A stretch of DNA of 57,480 bases, from the IMG/VR virus record IMGVR_UViG_3300046534_000186, positions 1 to 57,480 of that record; one strand, 5' to 3'. This DNA is from a virus. Below are positions 48,296 to 55,766 of the stretch, piece by piece (the first letter of the stretch is position 1; every line of letters starts with the position of its first letter). Position numbers and translations under genes: made by a program. Below the pieces are notes generated by a model that saw nothing but the letters and a program-made list of their open reading frames with translations, was not told where the DNA came from and did not search any database.

Positions 48296-49072
48296 ATGAA
48301 TTTAGACGACTATGAATTTCAAAAACCCGGACGTATAATTGAGTATTTTCCAACTACACAAACAGCTACAGTAAAGATTAGTAACTCTAGGACTTACGAT
48401 ACTTCTGGGATAGATGATGAGCAGGTAGAGCCAGTACTACTATACGAAGTACCAGTGTTTACTGCTGGAGGAGGAGGCTGGCATATGACCTTCCCTATTA
48501 AGGGTGGTGATCCATGCTTACTAAGCTTTAGTGAGTTTGGGTATGACCATTGGTTAGTAGATAATGAAGACTCAGCAGGCATTCTTAGTGATGGAGATCC
48601 CCAACATTGGACTGAACGTAGGTTTAGTTTAGATGATGGGTTTGCGCAAGTAGGGTGGAACAATCTACCTACAGCTATACAGGACTACCACGCTACACAC
48701 TCCCAATGGAGGAACAATGTAGCTGACCAAGTTATTAGCTTAAATGATGATACATCTATAACTGTAACCAGCCCTATCAAGTTGACTGTTAATGCACCTG
48801 AAGTTATTGTAAATGGATCTACTGTAGACTTAAATACCAGTACCAAGGTTACTATGACTTGTCCAGAAGTAGAAATAACGGGCAATTTATTAGTGGGTGG
48901 AAATATTACGGGTCTAGGGTCGGCATATATCTCTGCGGCTATCACAGCAGCATCGTCAGCCGTTGCGGGAGCGATGGTGTCACTTAGTGCGGCTATTGGT
49001 GGAATATCAATGACAGGGCACACACACAACGAGAATGGGACTACTGGTGGAGTTACTAGCCCACCTAACTAG
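48296..49072 (+). CDS. Baseplate spike, gpV/Mu gp45-like (258 aa)
   Basis: Membrane-puncturing device. An OB-like N-terminal domain (PGRIIEYFPTTQTATVKI ... VPVFTAGGGGWHMTFPIKGG) resembles Gp138/gp45 N-terminal domains. A beta-helix stem (SITVTSPIKLTVNAPEVIVN) follows and the end carries GHTHNENGTTGGVTSPP, the H-x-H tip that binds iron in P2/phi92-type spikes. The length fits a trimeric spike. Confidence 0.85.
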   Translation: MNLDDYEFQKPGRIIEYFPTTQTATVKISNSRTYDTSGIDDEQVEPVLLYEVPVFTAGGGGWHMTFPIKGGDPCLLSFSEFGYDHWLVDNEDSAGILSDGDPQHWTERRFSLDDGFAQVGWNNLPTAIQDYHATHSQWRNNVADQVISLNDDTSITVTSPIKLTVNAPEVIVNGSTVDLNTSTKVTMTCPEVEITGNLLVGGNITGLGSAYISAAITAASSAVAGAMVSLSAAIGGISMTGHTHNENGTTGGVTSPPN

Positions 49073-49081
49073 GACAAACAA

Positions 49082-49435
49082 ATGTACTTAGCACTAGATA
49101 AAGATTCCTTCGATCTAATACTGAAAGAAGGCGGCGGTGTTGAGCGTGTTACTGATGGAAGGTTCGTAGTACAGCAAGTCCAGTCCAAGCTTAGAGCTTG
49201 GCTGGGTGAGTGGCTATTAGATCCTAGCATTGGTTGGCTCAACGAAGAAGACTTCAAAAAGAACTTCAACCAAGCAAACATCGAGAGGAGAGCCAGAGTT
49301 ATAATTCTTGGCACTCAAGGTGTCTTATCAATAATATCTATGGACTCTTCATACAGTAAGCGAAAGCTAACACTAGAGTTTAGAGCCAACACTATATATG
49401 GTAACATAGATATAACTATTCCGTGGGGGATATAA
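49082..49435 (+). CDS. Baseplate wedge, gp25/GPW-like (117 aa)
   Basis: Lysozyme-like fold without activity; joins sheath to baseplate. The pattern QQVQSKLRAWLGEWLLDPSIG and ANIERRARVIILGTQGVLSI is close to Mu gp46/T4 gp25. Size fits. The next start lies directly behind. Confidence 0.82.
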   Translation: MYLALDKDSFDLILKEGGGVERVTDGRFVVQQVQSKLRAWLGEWLLDPSIGWLNEEDFKKNFNQANIERRARVIILGTQGVLSIISMDSSYSKRKLTLEFRANTIYGNIDITIPWGI

Positions 49436-49437
49436 AA

Positions 49438-50586
49438 ATGGCAGGCTTAACTAGCGGAGGTTTCATACCAGAGACTTATGATGCAATTAAAGCTAGGATA
49501 GAGGGAAAACTAGAAATCCTTAATCCTGGCTTCGACTTCAGCCCAGAGTCTCCTGATGGACAAATTATAGGAGTAATGTCTTATGAGTTGTTTCAGGCTT
49601 GGTCTGAGCTTAATAAAGTATACAACAGTTACAACCCATCAGTAGCTACAGGAGCGGCGCTTAAAAACCTAGGTTTGATTACAGGGTTACTCTATGGTGC
49701 AGCAACCAAGTCTTCTGCTACGTTGGAAACACAAGGTACGGCAGGGACTATTATACCTGCACAATCCCTAGTAACAGACAATGATGGTAACGACTTCTAC
49801 ACTAGCTTCAATACAGCTATACCTAGTAACTTGCAGGTAGTGGCAGTGGTCGCTGGGATTATCCCAGTAGGTATAGGTTCTATATTAACTATTAAGACTC
49901 CCGTTTCTGGTTGGACAGGTGTTACACAAACTCAATCAGGTATTGAGGGAGTTTTGGCGCAAACTGAGCAACAGTATAGGAACACCAGACAAAGGACAGT
50001 TATGCGTAACCATTCCTCTATAGCTAGTAATATGCAAGCTAGACTCATAGAGCTTGGAGTGGATCAAGCTAATGTATTAAACAACACTAGCTCTGTTAAC
50101 CCGTTAGCAGATGGTACACCACCAAACACTGTTCACGTGACTGTGGGAGAGCTTGGAGCAGTTAGTCCTACTGATGTAGCCAATACCATACTAGCTTCAA
50201 ACTCAATGGGCTGCCCTACTTATGGCAATACCTCAGAGATTATTTTAGATAATGAAGGAGTTAGCCATGAAATATTCTTCTCTGTAGCAAGTGCTGTTCA
50301 AGTTCGTATTGAGGTTGATGTAACATACCTTAGCGAGAACACTCCTGGGGCAAGTCAGAGTATAGAAGATTCACTCTTTGACCACATTAATAGCCTTATT
50401 AGTGGAGATGATGTAATATGGTCTCGCTTGTTTGGCTACATTACACCTTTTGCTAAAGCACAAGTTAACAACTTAACAGTAGGTATTGTAGGAGGAGCGC
50501 AAGGAACTTCCAATGTAGTAATAAGCCCTAACGAGTTTGCTAACATAGATTCAGCTGAAATTGTGCTAACTGTGGATGGTGTCTAA
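49438..50586 (+). CDS. Baseplate J-like protein, Mu gp47-type (382 aa)
   Basis: I take ATG at 49438 over the upstream GTG at 49423, which overlaps the wedge gene. Signs: FIPETYDAIKARIEGKLEIL, SPDGQIIGVMSYELFQAWSE, AALKNLGLITGL and the central conserved NTVHVTVGE-like stretch; the C terminus includes ITPFAKAQVNNLTVGI. It is the wedge component that carries the fibres. One-base overlap with the next gene. Confidence 0.85.
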   Translation: MAGLTSGGFIPETYDAIKARIEGKLEILNPGFDFSPESPDGQIIGVMSYELFQAWSELNKVYNSYNPSVATGAALKNLGLITGLLYGAATKSSATLETQGTAGTIIPAQSLVTDNDGNDFYTSFNTAIPSNLQVVAVVAGIIPVGIGSILTIKTPVSGWTGVTQTQSGIEGVLAQTEQQYRNTRQRTVMRNHSSIASNMQARLIELGVDQANVLNNTSSVNPLADGTPPNTVHVTVGELGAVSPTDVANTILASNSMGCPTYGNTSEIILDNEGVSHEIFFSVASAVQVRIEVDVTYLSENTPGASQSIEDSLFDHINSLISGDDVIWSRLFGYITPFAKAQVNNLTVGIVGGAQGTSNVVISPNEFANIDSAEIVLTVDGV

Positions 50587-51209
50587 TGGTGAACATAGTA
50601 AAAGGTACTGAGATAGCTGAAAGGCTTTTACTACGAGAGTACCAGAACAGTCCAATATTTAAACAGTATATGGCAGCTTTTGTGGAAGAGATGGACTTAC
50701 TGTTTGAGCATACTGAAAGGGTATACCTAGGTAGGTTTATAGAAACTGCTGTAAGTAGACAGTTAGACATTATTGGCATAATACTTAATGAGAACCGTAA
50801 CGTAGTTCTACCTCAGCAATTCTTTGGATTTAGTGACAATGGCACACCTCCTATTAATGTAGCTCCACTGGCTGACGAAGCAGACCCCGAAGATGGTGGA
50901 CTGTTTAGGGATGAGTCACAAGGGGACACGCTTAATCTTGTACTAAGTGATGTTAACTACAGGAGACTTTTACTAGCCAAAGCTTACCTAAGTACTCAGG
51001 AAGTATGCTCTTTTAATATTGCGTACCACGCCCTGTCACTACTACTAGGCAAGGTGCCAAGGAAGTTTGAGCTAGACACTGTGGCAAATAGGCAGGTAGA
51101 ACTTACACTAGATACAGTAGATACAACCTTAGACGATGTATCTTTAATAACTTACTTTTCCAAGTACTTAATACCCATTGGTACTAGTTTCACAATAACG
51201 AGGATCTAA
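50586..51209 (+). CDS. Baseplate/tail protein, DUF2612-like (207 aa)
   Basis: Follows the J-like gene as gpI/Mu gp48-type proteins do. Motifs: EYQNSPIFKQYMAAFVEEMD, RQLDIIGIILNENRNVV, a NYRRLLLAKAYLSTQ segment and a C-terminal strand (LIPIGTSFTITRI). The family is DUF2612 by the RQLDxIGxIxG-type pattern. Confidence 0.78.
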   Translation: MVNIVKGTEIAERLLLREYQNSPIFKQYMAAFVEEMDLLFEHTERVYLGRFIETAVSRQLDIIGIILNENRNVVLPQQFFGFSDNGTPPINVAPLADEADPEDGGLFRDESQGDTLNLVLSDVNYRRLLLAKAYLSTQEVCSFNIAYHALSLLLGKVPRKFELDTVANRQVELTLDTVDTTLDDVSLITYFSKYLIPIGTSFTITRI

Positions 51210-51210
51210 T

Positions 51211-52092
51211 ATGACTGATCAGATTAACTTACACTTACTATGGGCTAGTGATGGTGGAACGACACCTGTGACTAGCACTAAGTACGAGGGAGGTTGGATA
51301 TCAGAGATACCAACATTCCAAAACTTCAACTACATGATTCAGGGACTAGACCAAAACATCCTGCACTTTGCAGAGTCCAGCTCATTTGAATGGCAAACAG
51401 AAATATCTTATAAAGTAGGTGCTAAGGTAGTAAGCTTACTAGGTATTGAATTTACTGCTAGAGTAGCAAGTACAGGCACTGATCCAGATACTGATGTATC
51501 AAACTCAACTTGGGTTCATGGTTGGATAATCGGGGACAGTGCAAGTACGATCTTTGAGTCTGATGGATTCAAGGTATCTTTACCTGTTAGGGACAGCTCA
51601 CTATACACTGGAGTTGACCAAACTATACTAAACAAAAACCCTATGTTAGAGCTAAGAACTACTGGAGCTACTAATAACTGGGCAGTGGGGAACACAGATG
51701 GAGAGGTTGTTGTACATAACCTAGGCCAAGATGGTGTAGACAGCCGTACCTTAGTAAAGGGAGGTGGTAATACACATAGATTGTTTCATGAGGGACACTT
51801 ACCAACAGCAGCAGAAGTAGTTGGGTCACTTGTAGATGCTCCTTCAGATGGTTCATCCTATGGGCGAGAATCAGGTAATTGGGTCAAGGTAGCAACAGCA
51901 GTAGTTAGCGATTCCCCGCCTCCAGTAAGCACTGGTGAAGGGTTATGGTTCAACCTAGCAGATGGGCAACTTTACATAGATATTAACGATGGAGATAGTA
52001 CTCAATGGGTTATAGCTAACCCTCCTCTTGTGCTAGAGCCACCTGAGGCTGCTGCCATAACACAAGCATCCATTTTAGCTTACATAGATTAG
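51211..52092 (+). CDS. Tail fibre protein (293 aa)
   Basis: The first 110 residues (LHLLWASDGGTTPV, KYEGGWISEIPTFQNFNYMI, FEWQTEISYKVGAKVV) match the baseplate-proximal domain of many phage tail fibres. Residues 110-200 look like a beta shaft; the end has Pro/Ala-rich sequence (LEPPEAAAITQASILAYID). It is short for a whole fibre, so receptor binding is probably by a downstream protein. Confidence 0.7.
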   Translation: MTDQINLHLLWASDGGTTPVTSTKYEGGWISEIPTFQNFNYMIQGLDQNILHFAESSSFEWQTEISYKVGAKVVSLLGIEFTARVASTGTDPDTDVSNSTWVHGWIIGDSASTIFESDGFKVSLPVRDSSLYTGVDQTILNKNPMLELRTTGATNNWAVGNTDGEVVVHNLGQDGVDSRTLVKGGGNTHRLFHEGHLPTAAEVVGSLVDAPSDGSSYGRESGNWVKVATAVVSDSPPPVSTGEGLWFNLADGQLYIDINDGDSTQWVIANPPLVLEPPEAAAITQASILAYID

Positions 52093-52101
52093 GAATTAAT
52101 T

Positions 52102-53373
52102 ATGACAATAGAAAGATTAAAAGTGTTCAACAACGTAGTTGACGCGTCAAGCACAGATGTAGTAACAAACGTAGCTATTGTAACAACAGCAGCTACCGAA
52201 CAAGCAGTAATTAATACTCTTAGTTTTACTGCGGCTGACCCAGTGTATGCAGTGACTGTGAATGTCAAACAAGATGATAGGACTCTAATTACAAGTTCAT
52301 CTGGTTTAGGAGGCTCCATAAGTGATGAATTTGCTGGGAAACAAATAGTAGACGTAAACTCTACCTTTAAACTAGAGCTAGACACAGGCGCTGATAAGTT
52401 TCCTCCTGAGAAATCTGTTAGTATGCTTTTTAATGGGTCTAACAATACTTACGTGATAAGAGATACTTTTACCGAGCAACGTGACTCAAGTGAAATGACC
52501 TATGAAGGTGTTGTTGATGACCTAGCAATTGATGAAATATCTATCCAACTTAGTGCTACCAGTGCTTTTGGTTGGTTAGATGGGACAAACGAAAGGTTCT
52601 CTCGATGTAATAACAACACTGTCTATACTTATGATGCAGAAGGAACTCTACTACAAACTGCATCTGCGTTTGGCTCAAGTACTTACGGAGCCTGTAAGGA
52701 TGAAACTTACTTTTATGGTAAGGGAACAAGCGATAACTTAATTTTAGAGAGGAGGTTTGTAAGTGATGGAACTGCGGCATCTGATTTAGCACTAGATACT
52801 CTTACTCAAGGTCAAGCCCAAAATTCAGGCTCGTTTATGTTATACTACGGTGGCTTTATTTATATAAGAAATGTTAGTTCAGTAACAGTTATTAGTAAGA
52901 TTAATGTTACAACCGGCGCGGTTACTGAGATCAGTGTGAACTCTTCAGGCTCATACTCTGCGGGAGCACTAATCACAGTGGCTAGAAATGGCGTAGCGTA
53001 TCTAATGGAGTGTGGAAACGGCGCTAACACAGGTTTTATAATGAACTTGTCAACAGACGGTATCAGCTACCCAACGCATGTTGACCTAACTTTATCAACC
53101 GAATATGGAAACCTAGCTTTAGAGGTTGCACCTGGAGTTGCATTATTCTTTGATGGCAATGACTATATATGGCTTGATGCTAATACAATGACAGGTGCTA
53201 GCTCCGTATATGCTATCTCCGTAATAGATGCTTCCTTCCCTGTAATTTCTGATGGCTCACCGTCCTCTTCAATAGGTAGCATACCCATACACCTTAGACC
53301 TGCCAGTGCAATAGATCGAGCAGTCACTTACTCACTTTACGTCGATGGCGTAGATATCACAGGAGTTGTGTAA
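52102..53373 (+). CDS. Fibre-associated, receptor-binding candidate (423 aa)
   Basis: The N-terminal 130 residues look like a beta sandwich (NVAIVTTAATEQAVINTLSF, VYAVTVNVKQDDRTLITSS). From about 150 to 380 it has propeller-like strands (RCNNNTVYTYDAEGTLLQTA, KDETYFYGKGTSD, GYFIYIRN-type). No catalytic residues evident. Located between fibre and small C-terminal fibre genes, so a receptor-binding role is plausible. Overlaps nothing; ribosome site AGGAATTAATT. Confidence 0.55.
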   Translation: MTIERLKVFNNVVDASSTDVVTNVAIVTTAATEQAVINTLSFTAADPVYAVTVNVKQDDRTLITSSSGLGGSISDEFAGKQIVDVNSTFKLELDTGADKFPPEKSVSMLFNGSNNTYVIRDTFTEQRDSSEMTYEGVVDDLAIDEISIQLSATSAFGWLDGTNERFSRCNNNTVYTYDAEGTLLQTASAFGSSTYGACKDETYFYGKGTSDNLILERRFVSDGTAASDLALDTLTQGQAQNSGSFMLYYGGFIYIRNVSSVTVISKINVTTGAVTEISVNSSGSYSAGALITVARNGVAYLMECGNGANTGFIMNLSTDGISYPTHVDLTLSTEYGNLALEVAPGVALFFDGNDYIWLDANTMTGASSVYAISVIDASFPVISDGSPSSSIGSIPIHLRPASAIDRAVTYSLYVDGVDITGVV

Positions 53374-53374
53374 C

Positions 53375-53878
53375 ATGACCCTAAAAACAACAAAATCCGA
53401 AGTAATAGCCTCAAGTGTAGTGTACGACTCTAATTTTAGATTAGTAAGCGGTACTGGAGCTAACACAACTATTGAATCATTTACCTATGACGTAGATGTA
53501 AACTTCCATGTCTACTTAATAGGCCAGGAAAATACTGAAGCTGGCGATTGGCAGTTTGGTCTACCTTGGTCTAATGGGGGAGTACCTGAGTTTGAGTACA
53601 CAATGCTTTGGCGTTCTTTAGAAGATCCAGACGCTACCGCATACAGTAGCACTCAATTACTAGATCACGGCCTTATGTATAAATTAAATACACAGTCCGG
53701 TGCTAACTCTAGTGGAGATACCCAACGTATGGCCTCAAGAACAAACTTCATCTTAATGGCGGGAGATACTGCTGAGTTTAGGTCAATTACTTCAGCTAGT
53801 GCAGCCCAAAGTGCGGTATACAGAGTTATTGCGGAAAAAGCTGATTCGGCCCTAATGCTAACTAGATTTTATATCTAA
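53375..53878 (+). CDS. Fibre-region structural protein (167 aa)
   Basis: ATG at 53375, AGGAG before it. Beta-rich: VVYDSNFRLVSGTGANTTIE, FTYDVDVNFHVYLIGQENTE, EFRSITSASAAQSAVYRVI. It overlaps the next start by one base. Reads like a jelly-roll-type appendage protein; no named family recognised. Confidence 0.5.
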   Translation: MTLKTTKSEVIASSVVYDSNFRLVSGTGANTTIESFTYDVDVNFHVYLIGQENTEAGDWQFGLPWSNGGVPEFEYTMLWRSLEDPDATAYSSTQLLDHGLMYKLNTQSGANSSGDTQRMASRTNFILMAGDTAEFRSITSASAAQSAVYRVIAEKADSALMLTRFYI

Positions 53879-54339
53879 TGGCTATTGGTATTCGCATAGT
53901 TGATGGCGAGATAGCATCAGCATCCCGTGTGTCGGCACTTGATTTTGAAGTGCCTGACAACTTTTTCAACACTCACCCAGCTTATTGCTTTGAGTACAAC
54001 GGCACAGAGTTAGTGTTCAAAGCTGATGCAGATAGCTTACGAGATGTAGCCGCGCAAGCTAGAGCCAATGTGCATACAGCAAAAGCCTTAGCAAGTGCAG
54101 TTAGTGCCAAAGTGAAGGCAATCGATAAGCAGACTGGAATCGACATAGTTATTCTGGTAGGTGACTCTACAAAGCAGAGGAACATCTTAGCAACCTATTT
54201 GAAAGCAGCTAAAGCTGGGGAAGATGTTTCTGGATATATAACACTTTGGGACCAAGTAGAGGGGCTTAGGCTTGAAGGTAATACTCGTGAAGCTGGGTGC
54301 AAAAGTGCATTGACATTAACTGAGCTAGAAACTATATAG
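53878..54339 (+). CDS. Fibre-region hypothetical protein (153 aa)
   Basis: N-terminal part beta (IRIVDGEIASASRVSALDF), C-terminal part helical and charged (AKALASAVSAKVKAIDKQTG, RNILATYLKAAKAGEDV). A helix-rich end after a beta start is typical of fibre assembly proteins, but no DUF pattern is certain. It is followed by an 80-base gap with a partial TAGCCT/AGGCTA stem. Confidence 0.5.
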   Translation: MAIGIRIVDGEIASASRVSALDFEVPDNFFNTHPAYCFEYNGTELVFKADADSLRDVAAQARANVHTAKALASAVSAKVKAIDKQTGIDIVILVGDSTKQRNILATYLKAAKAGEDVSGYITLWDQVEGLRLEGNTREAGCKSALTLTELETI

Positions 54340-54419
54340 CTTACGGACTGTTAGCCTAAGTTACTAATTGGTAATTCAGGCTACAAGTAGACCATAACAA
54401 ACTACTTAAGGAGGCTTAA

Positions 54420-54767
54420 ATGCCTATAGATTTTACAAACAGCCCAGCGAGTGGGAGTACTTACACATACCTAGGTGTAACGTATACATTTATAAAGGAT
54501 GGAGCTAACCCAGGTTATTGGGCAGTATCTACCCCAGGAAGTATAGGCCCAGCATCAGTAGCAGAGATAAATGCTGGCACTGAAGCAACAAAGTACATTA
54601 CTTCTTCCATGTTGTATGCCAGTAATTACCTTAATACTGGAAATATTGGTACATCTGTTTTAGCACCTACAGGTGATGGCTCAAGCTTAACAGGAGTTTC
54701 TGCCAGCACTAAGCAAGCAATTGCATCCGCATTACAATTTGAAAAATCCTTATTCGGAGGAAATTAA
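54420..54767 (+). CDS. Small fibre-associated protein (115 aa)
   Basis: It begins IDFTNSPASGSTYTYLGVTYTF, the 'F-x-N-x-P-x-x-G-x-x-Y' pattern of small fibre-attached or decoration proteins, then a Gly/Ser region (LAPTGDGSSLTGVSASTKQ) also common in fibre C-terminal domains. Ribosome site AAGGAGGCTTAA. Confidence 0.6.
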   Translation: MPIDFTNSPASGSTYTYLGVTYTFIKDGANPGYWAVSTPGSIGPASVAEINAGTEATKYITSSMLYASNYLNTGNIGTSVLAPTGDGSSLTGVSASTKQAIASALQFEKSLFGGN

Positions 54768-55148
54768 ATGTCATTAGTAGTAAGTACAATTCAAGTAACA
54801 GGTATAGCAACGGCATACACTGTTCCACCAAGTAAAATTGCAAAGGTTAGGCTAATTAATATAGATAGCTTTGATAGTGGTAGCTACATGTATATAGGAA
54901 ACTACACAGCATACAATGGGACTTTAGCCAATAATCTTAAGTCTAGCAACCAAGGAACAGGTAGCGCAGGAGGTGTAGGACTATCACCACCTATAATTGG
55001 TTTTATTAGACTAGGTGCTCATGCTAATGAAATGGGTGTGGACTATATGTACATTAAGGAAGACCATATCCTTGTGGCTGGAGAAACAGTAAATTGTTCA
55101 GACGCAGGTACAACTGTCTCTTACCTTATATTTGAAGAAGACGCATAA
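54768..55148 (+). CDS. Small fibre-tip-like beta protein (126 aa)
   Basis: Starts at the base after the previous stop. All beta with Ser/Gly/Asn/Tyr (TAYTVPPSKIAKVRLINIDS, SGSYMYIGNYTAYNGTL), resembling small head-fibre or fibre-tip proteins. It is the last virion gene; a hairpin follows. Confidence 0.55.
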   Translation: MSLVVSTIQVTGIATAYTVPPSKIAKVRLINIDSFDSGSYMYIGNYTAYNGTLANNLKSSNQGTGSAGGVGLSPPIIGFIRLGAHANEMGVDYMYIKEDHILVAGETVNCSDAGTTVSYLIFEEDA

Positions 55149-55167
55149 AATAAAGGAGTAACAACAC

Positions 55168-55203
55168 TAGCTAGGGCTGACTATTTATGGTTAACCCTAG
55201 CTA
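55168..55203 (+). terminator. Hairpin at the end of the virion genes
   Basis: TAGCTAGGG (55168-55176) pairs perfectly with CCCTAGCTA (55195-55203) around an 18-base loop. There is no U run behind it, so termination may be factor-dependent or partial, or the hairpin may protect the mRNA end. Confidence 0.6.
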
Positions 55204-55562
55204 CCTTAAAGTGTTATTTGCCATAACTAAGAAGCTTTAGTCTTGTTTCAGTAACCCAAGACCTACCTACACCATTAGAAGCTAACATCAGCTCTATCCC
55301 CTCGTTTAAAGACCAGCTTAAAGCTTCGGTCGGACCTAACCCTAGGCTTAGTCCGGACTTGTATGTTAGAGATAGATGCTAGGTAAGTACAGAAATTATA
55401 AAATATATATAGAAGCTTGCTATGTTAGGCAAAATTAAATAATATATTGAGATTGCTCGTGATGCTTGGGTGTGTGTGTTATAAGGAGTCTCTTTGCCTT
55501 TTTGACTATTCTATTTGGCTCTTTGTATCACATGTATTACTAACTTAACTAAGGTATCAACT
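55204..55562. other. Gene-free upstream region of RNA polymerase A
   Basis: No convincing gene. Contains inverted GACC/GGTC segments around 55311-55337, an AT-rich run (ATTATAAAATATATATAGAAG) near 55397 and two sigma70-like candidates further down. It ends with the ACTAACTTAACTAAGG leader string before 55563. Confidence 0.5.
55454..55531 (+). promoter_or_regulatory. Candidate host sigma70 promoters for the early polymerase gene
   Basis: An extended -10 (TGTTATAAG, 55477-55485) is preceded by a weak TTGCTC; then TTGACT (55502-55507) with TATCAC (55526-55531) at 18 bases spacing. Both point at the polymerase gene. A host-read promoter is expected for a gene whose product starts phage transcription. 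Confidence 0.4.
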
Positions 55563-55682
55563 ATGAACAAGCAATTGATCACAAGCACAGCATTACGAAC
55601 TATTAAGCTAAAGCAGAAGAAGGATTTGATGGCTTTGTATTATGGAGCAAGAAGCACAACAAACGTATCAACAACTAACTAA
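55563..55682 (+). CDS. Small basic protein (39 aa)
   Basis: The frame starts after CTAAGGTATCAACT and ends 12 bases before the first possible start of the polymerase frame (55695). It begins MNKQLITSTALRTIKLKQKK and is basic with a Thr/Ser-rich end. It could be a leader or a small host-acting early protein. Support is limited to ribosome site and position. Confidence 0.4.
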   Translation: MNKQLITSTALRTIKLKQKKDLMALYYGARSTTNVSTTN

Positions 55683-55766
55683 GAGAACTAACTAATGACT
55701 AACTCAACTAACTCAACTAACCTAACTAACTCATCTACTAACACTAACACTAACGAGGAAGCAATC

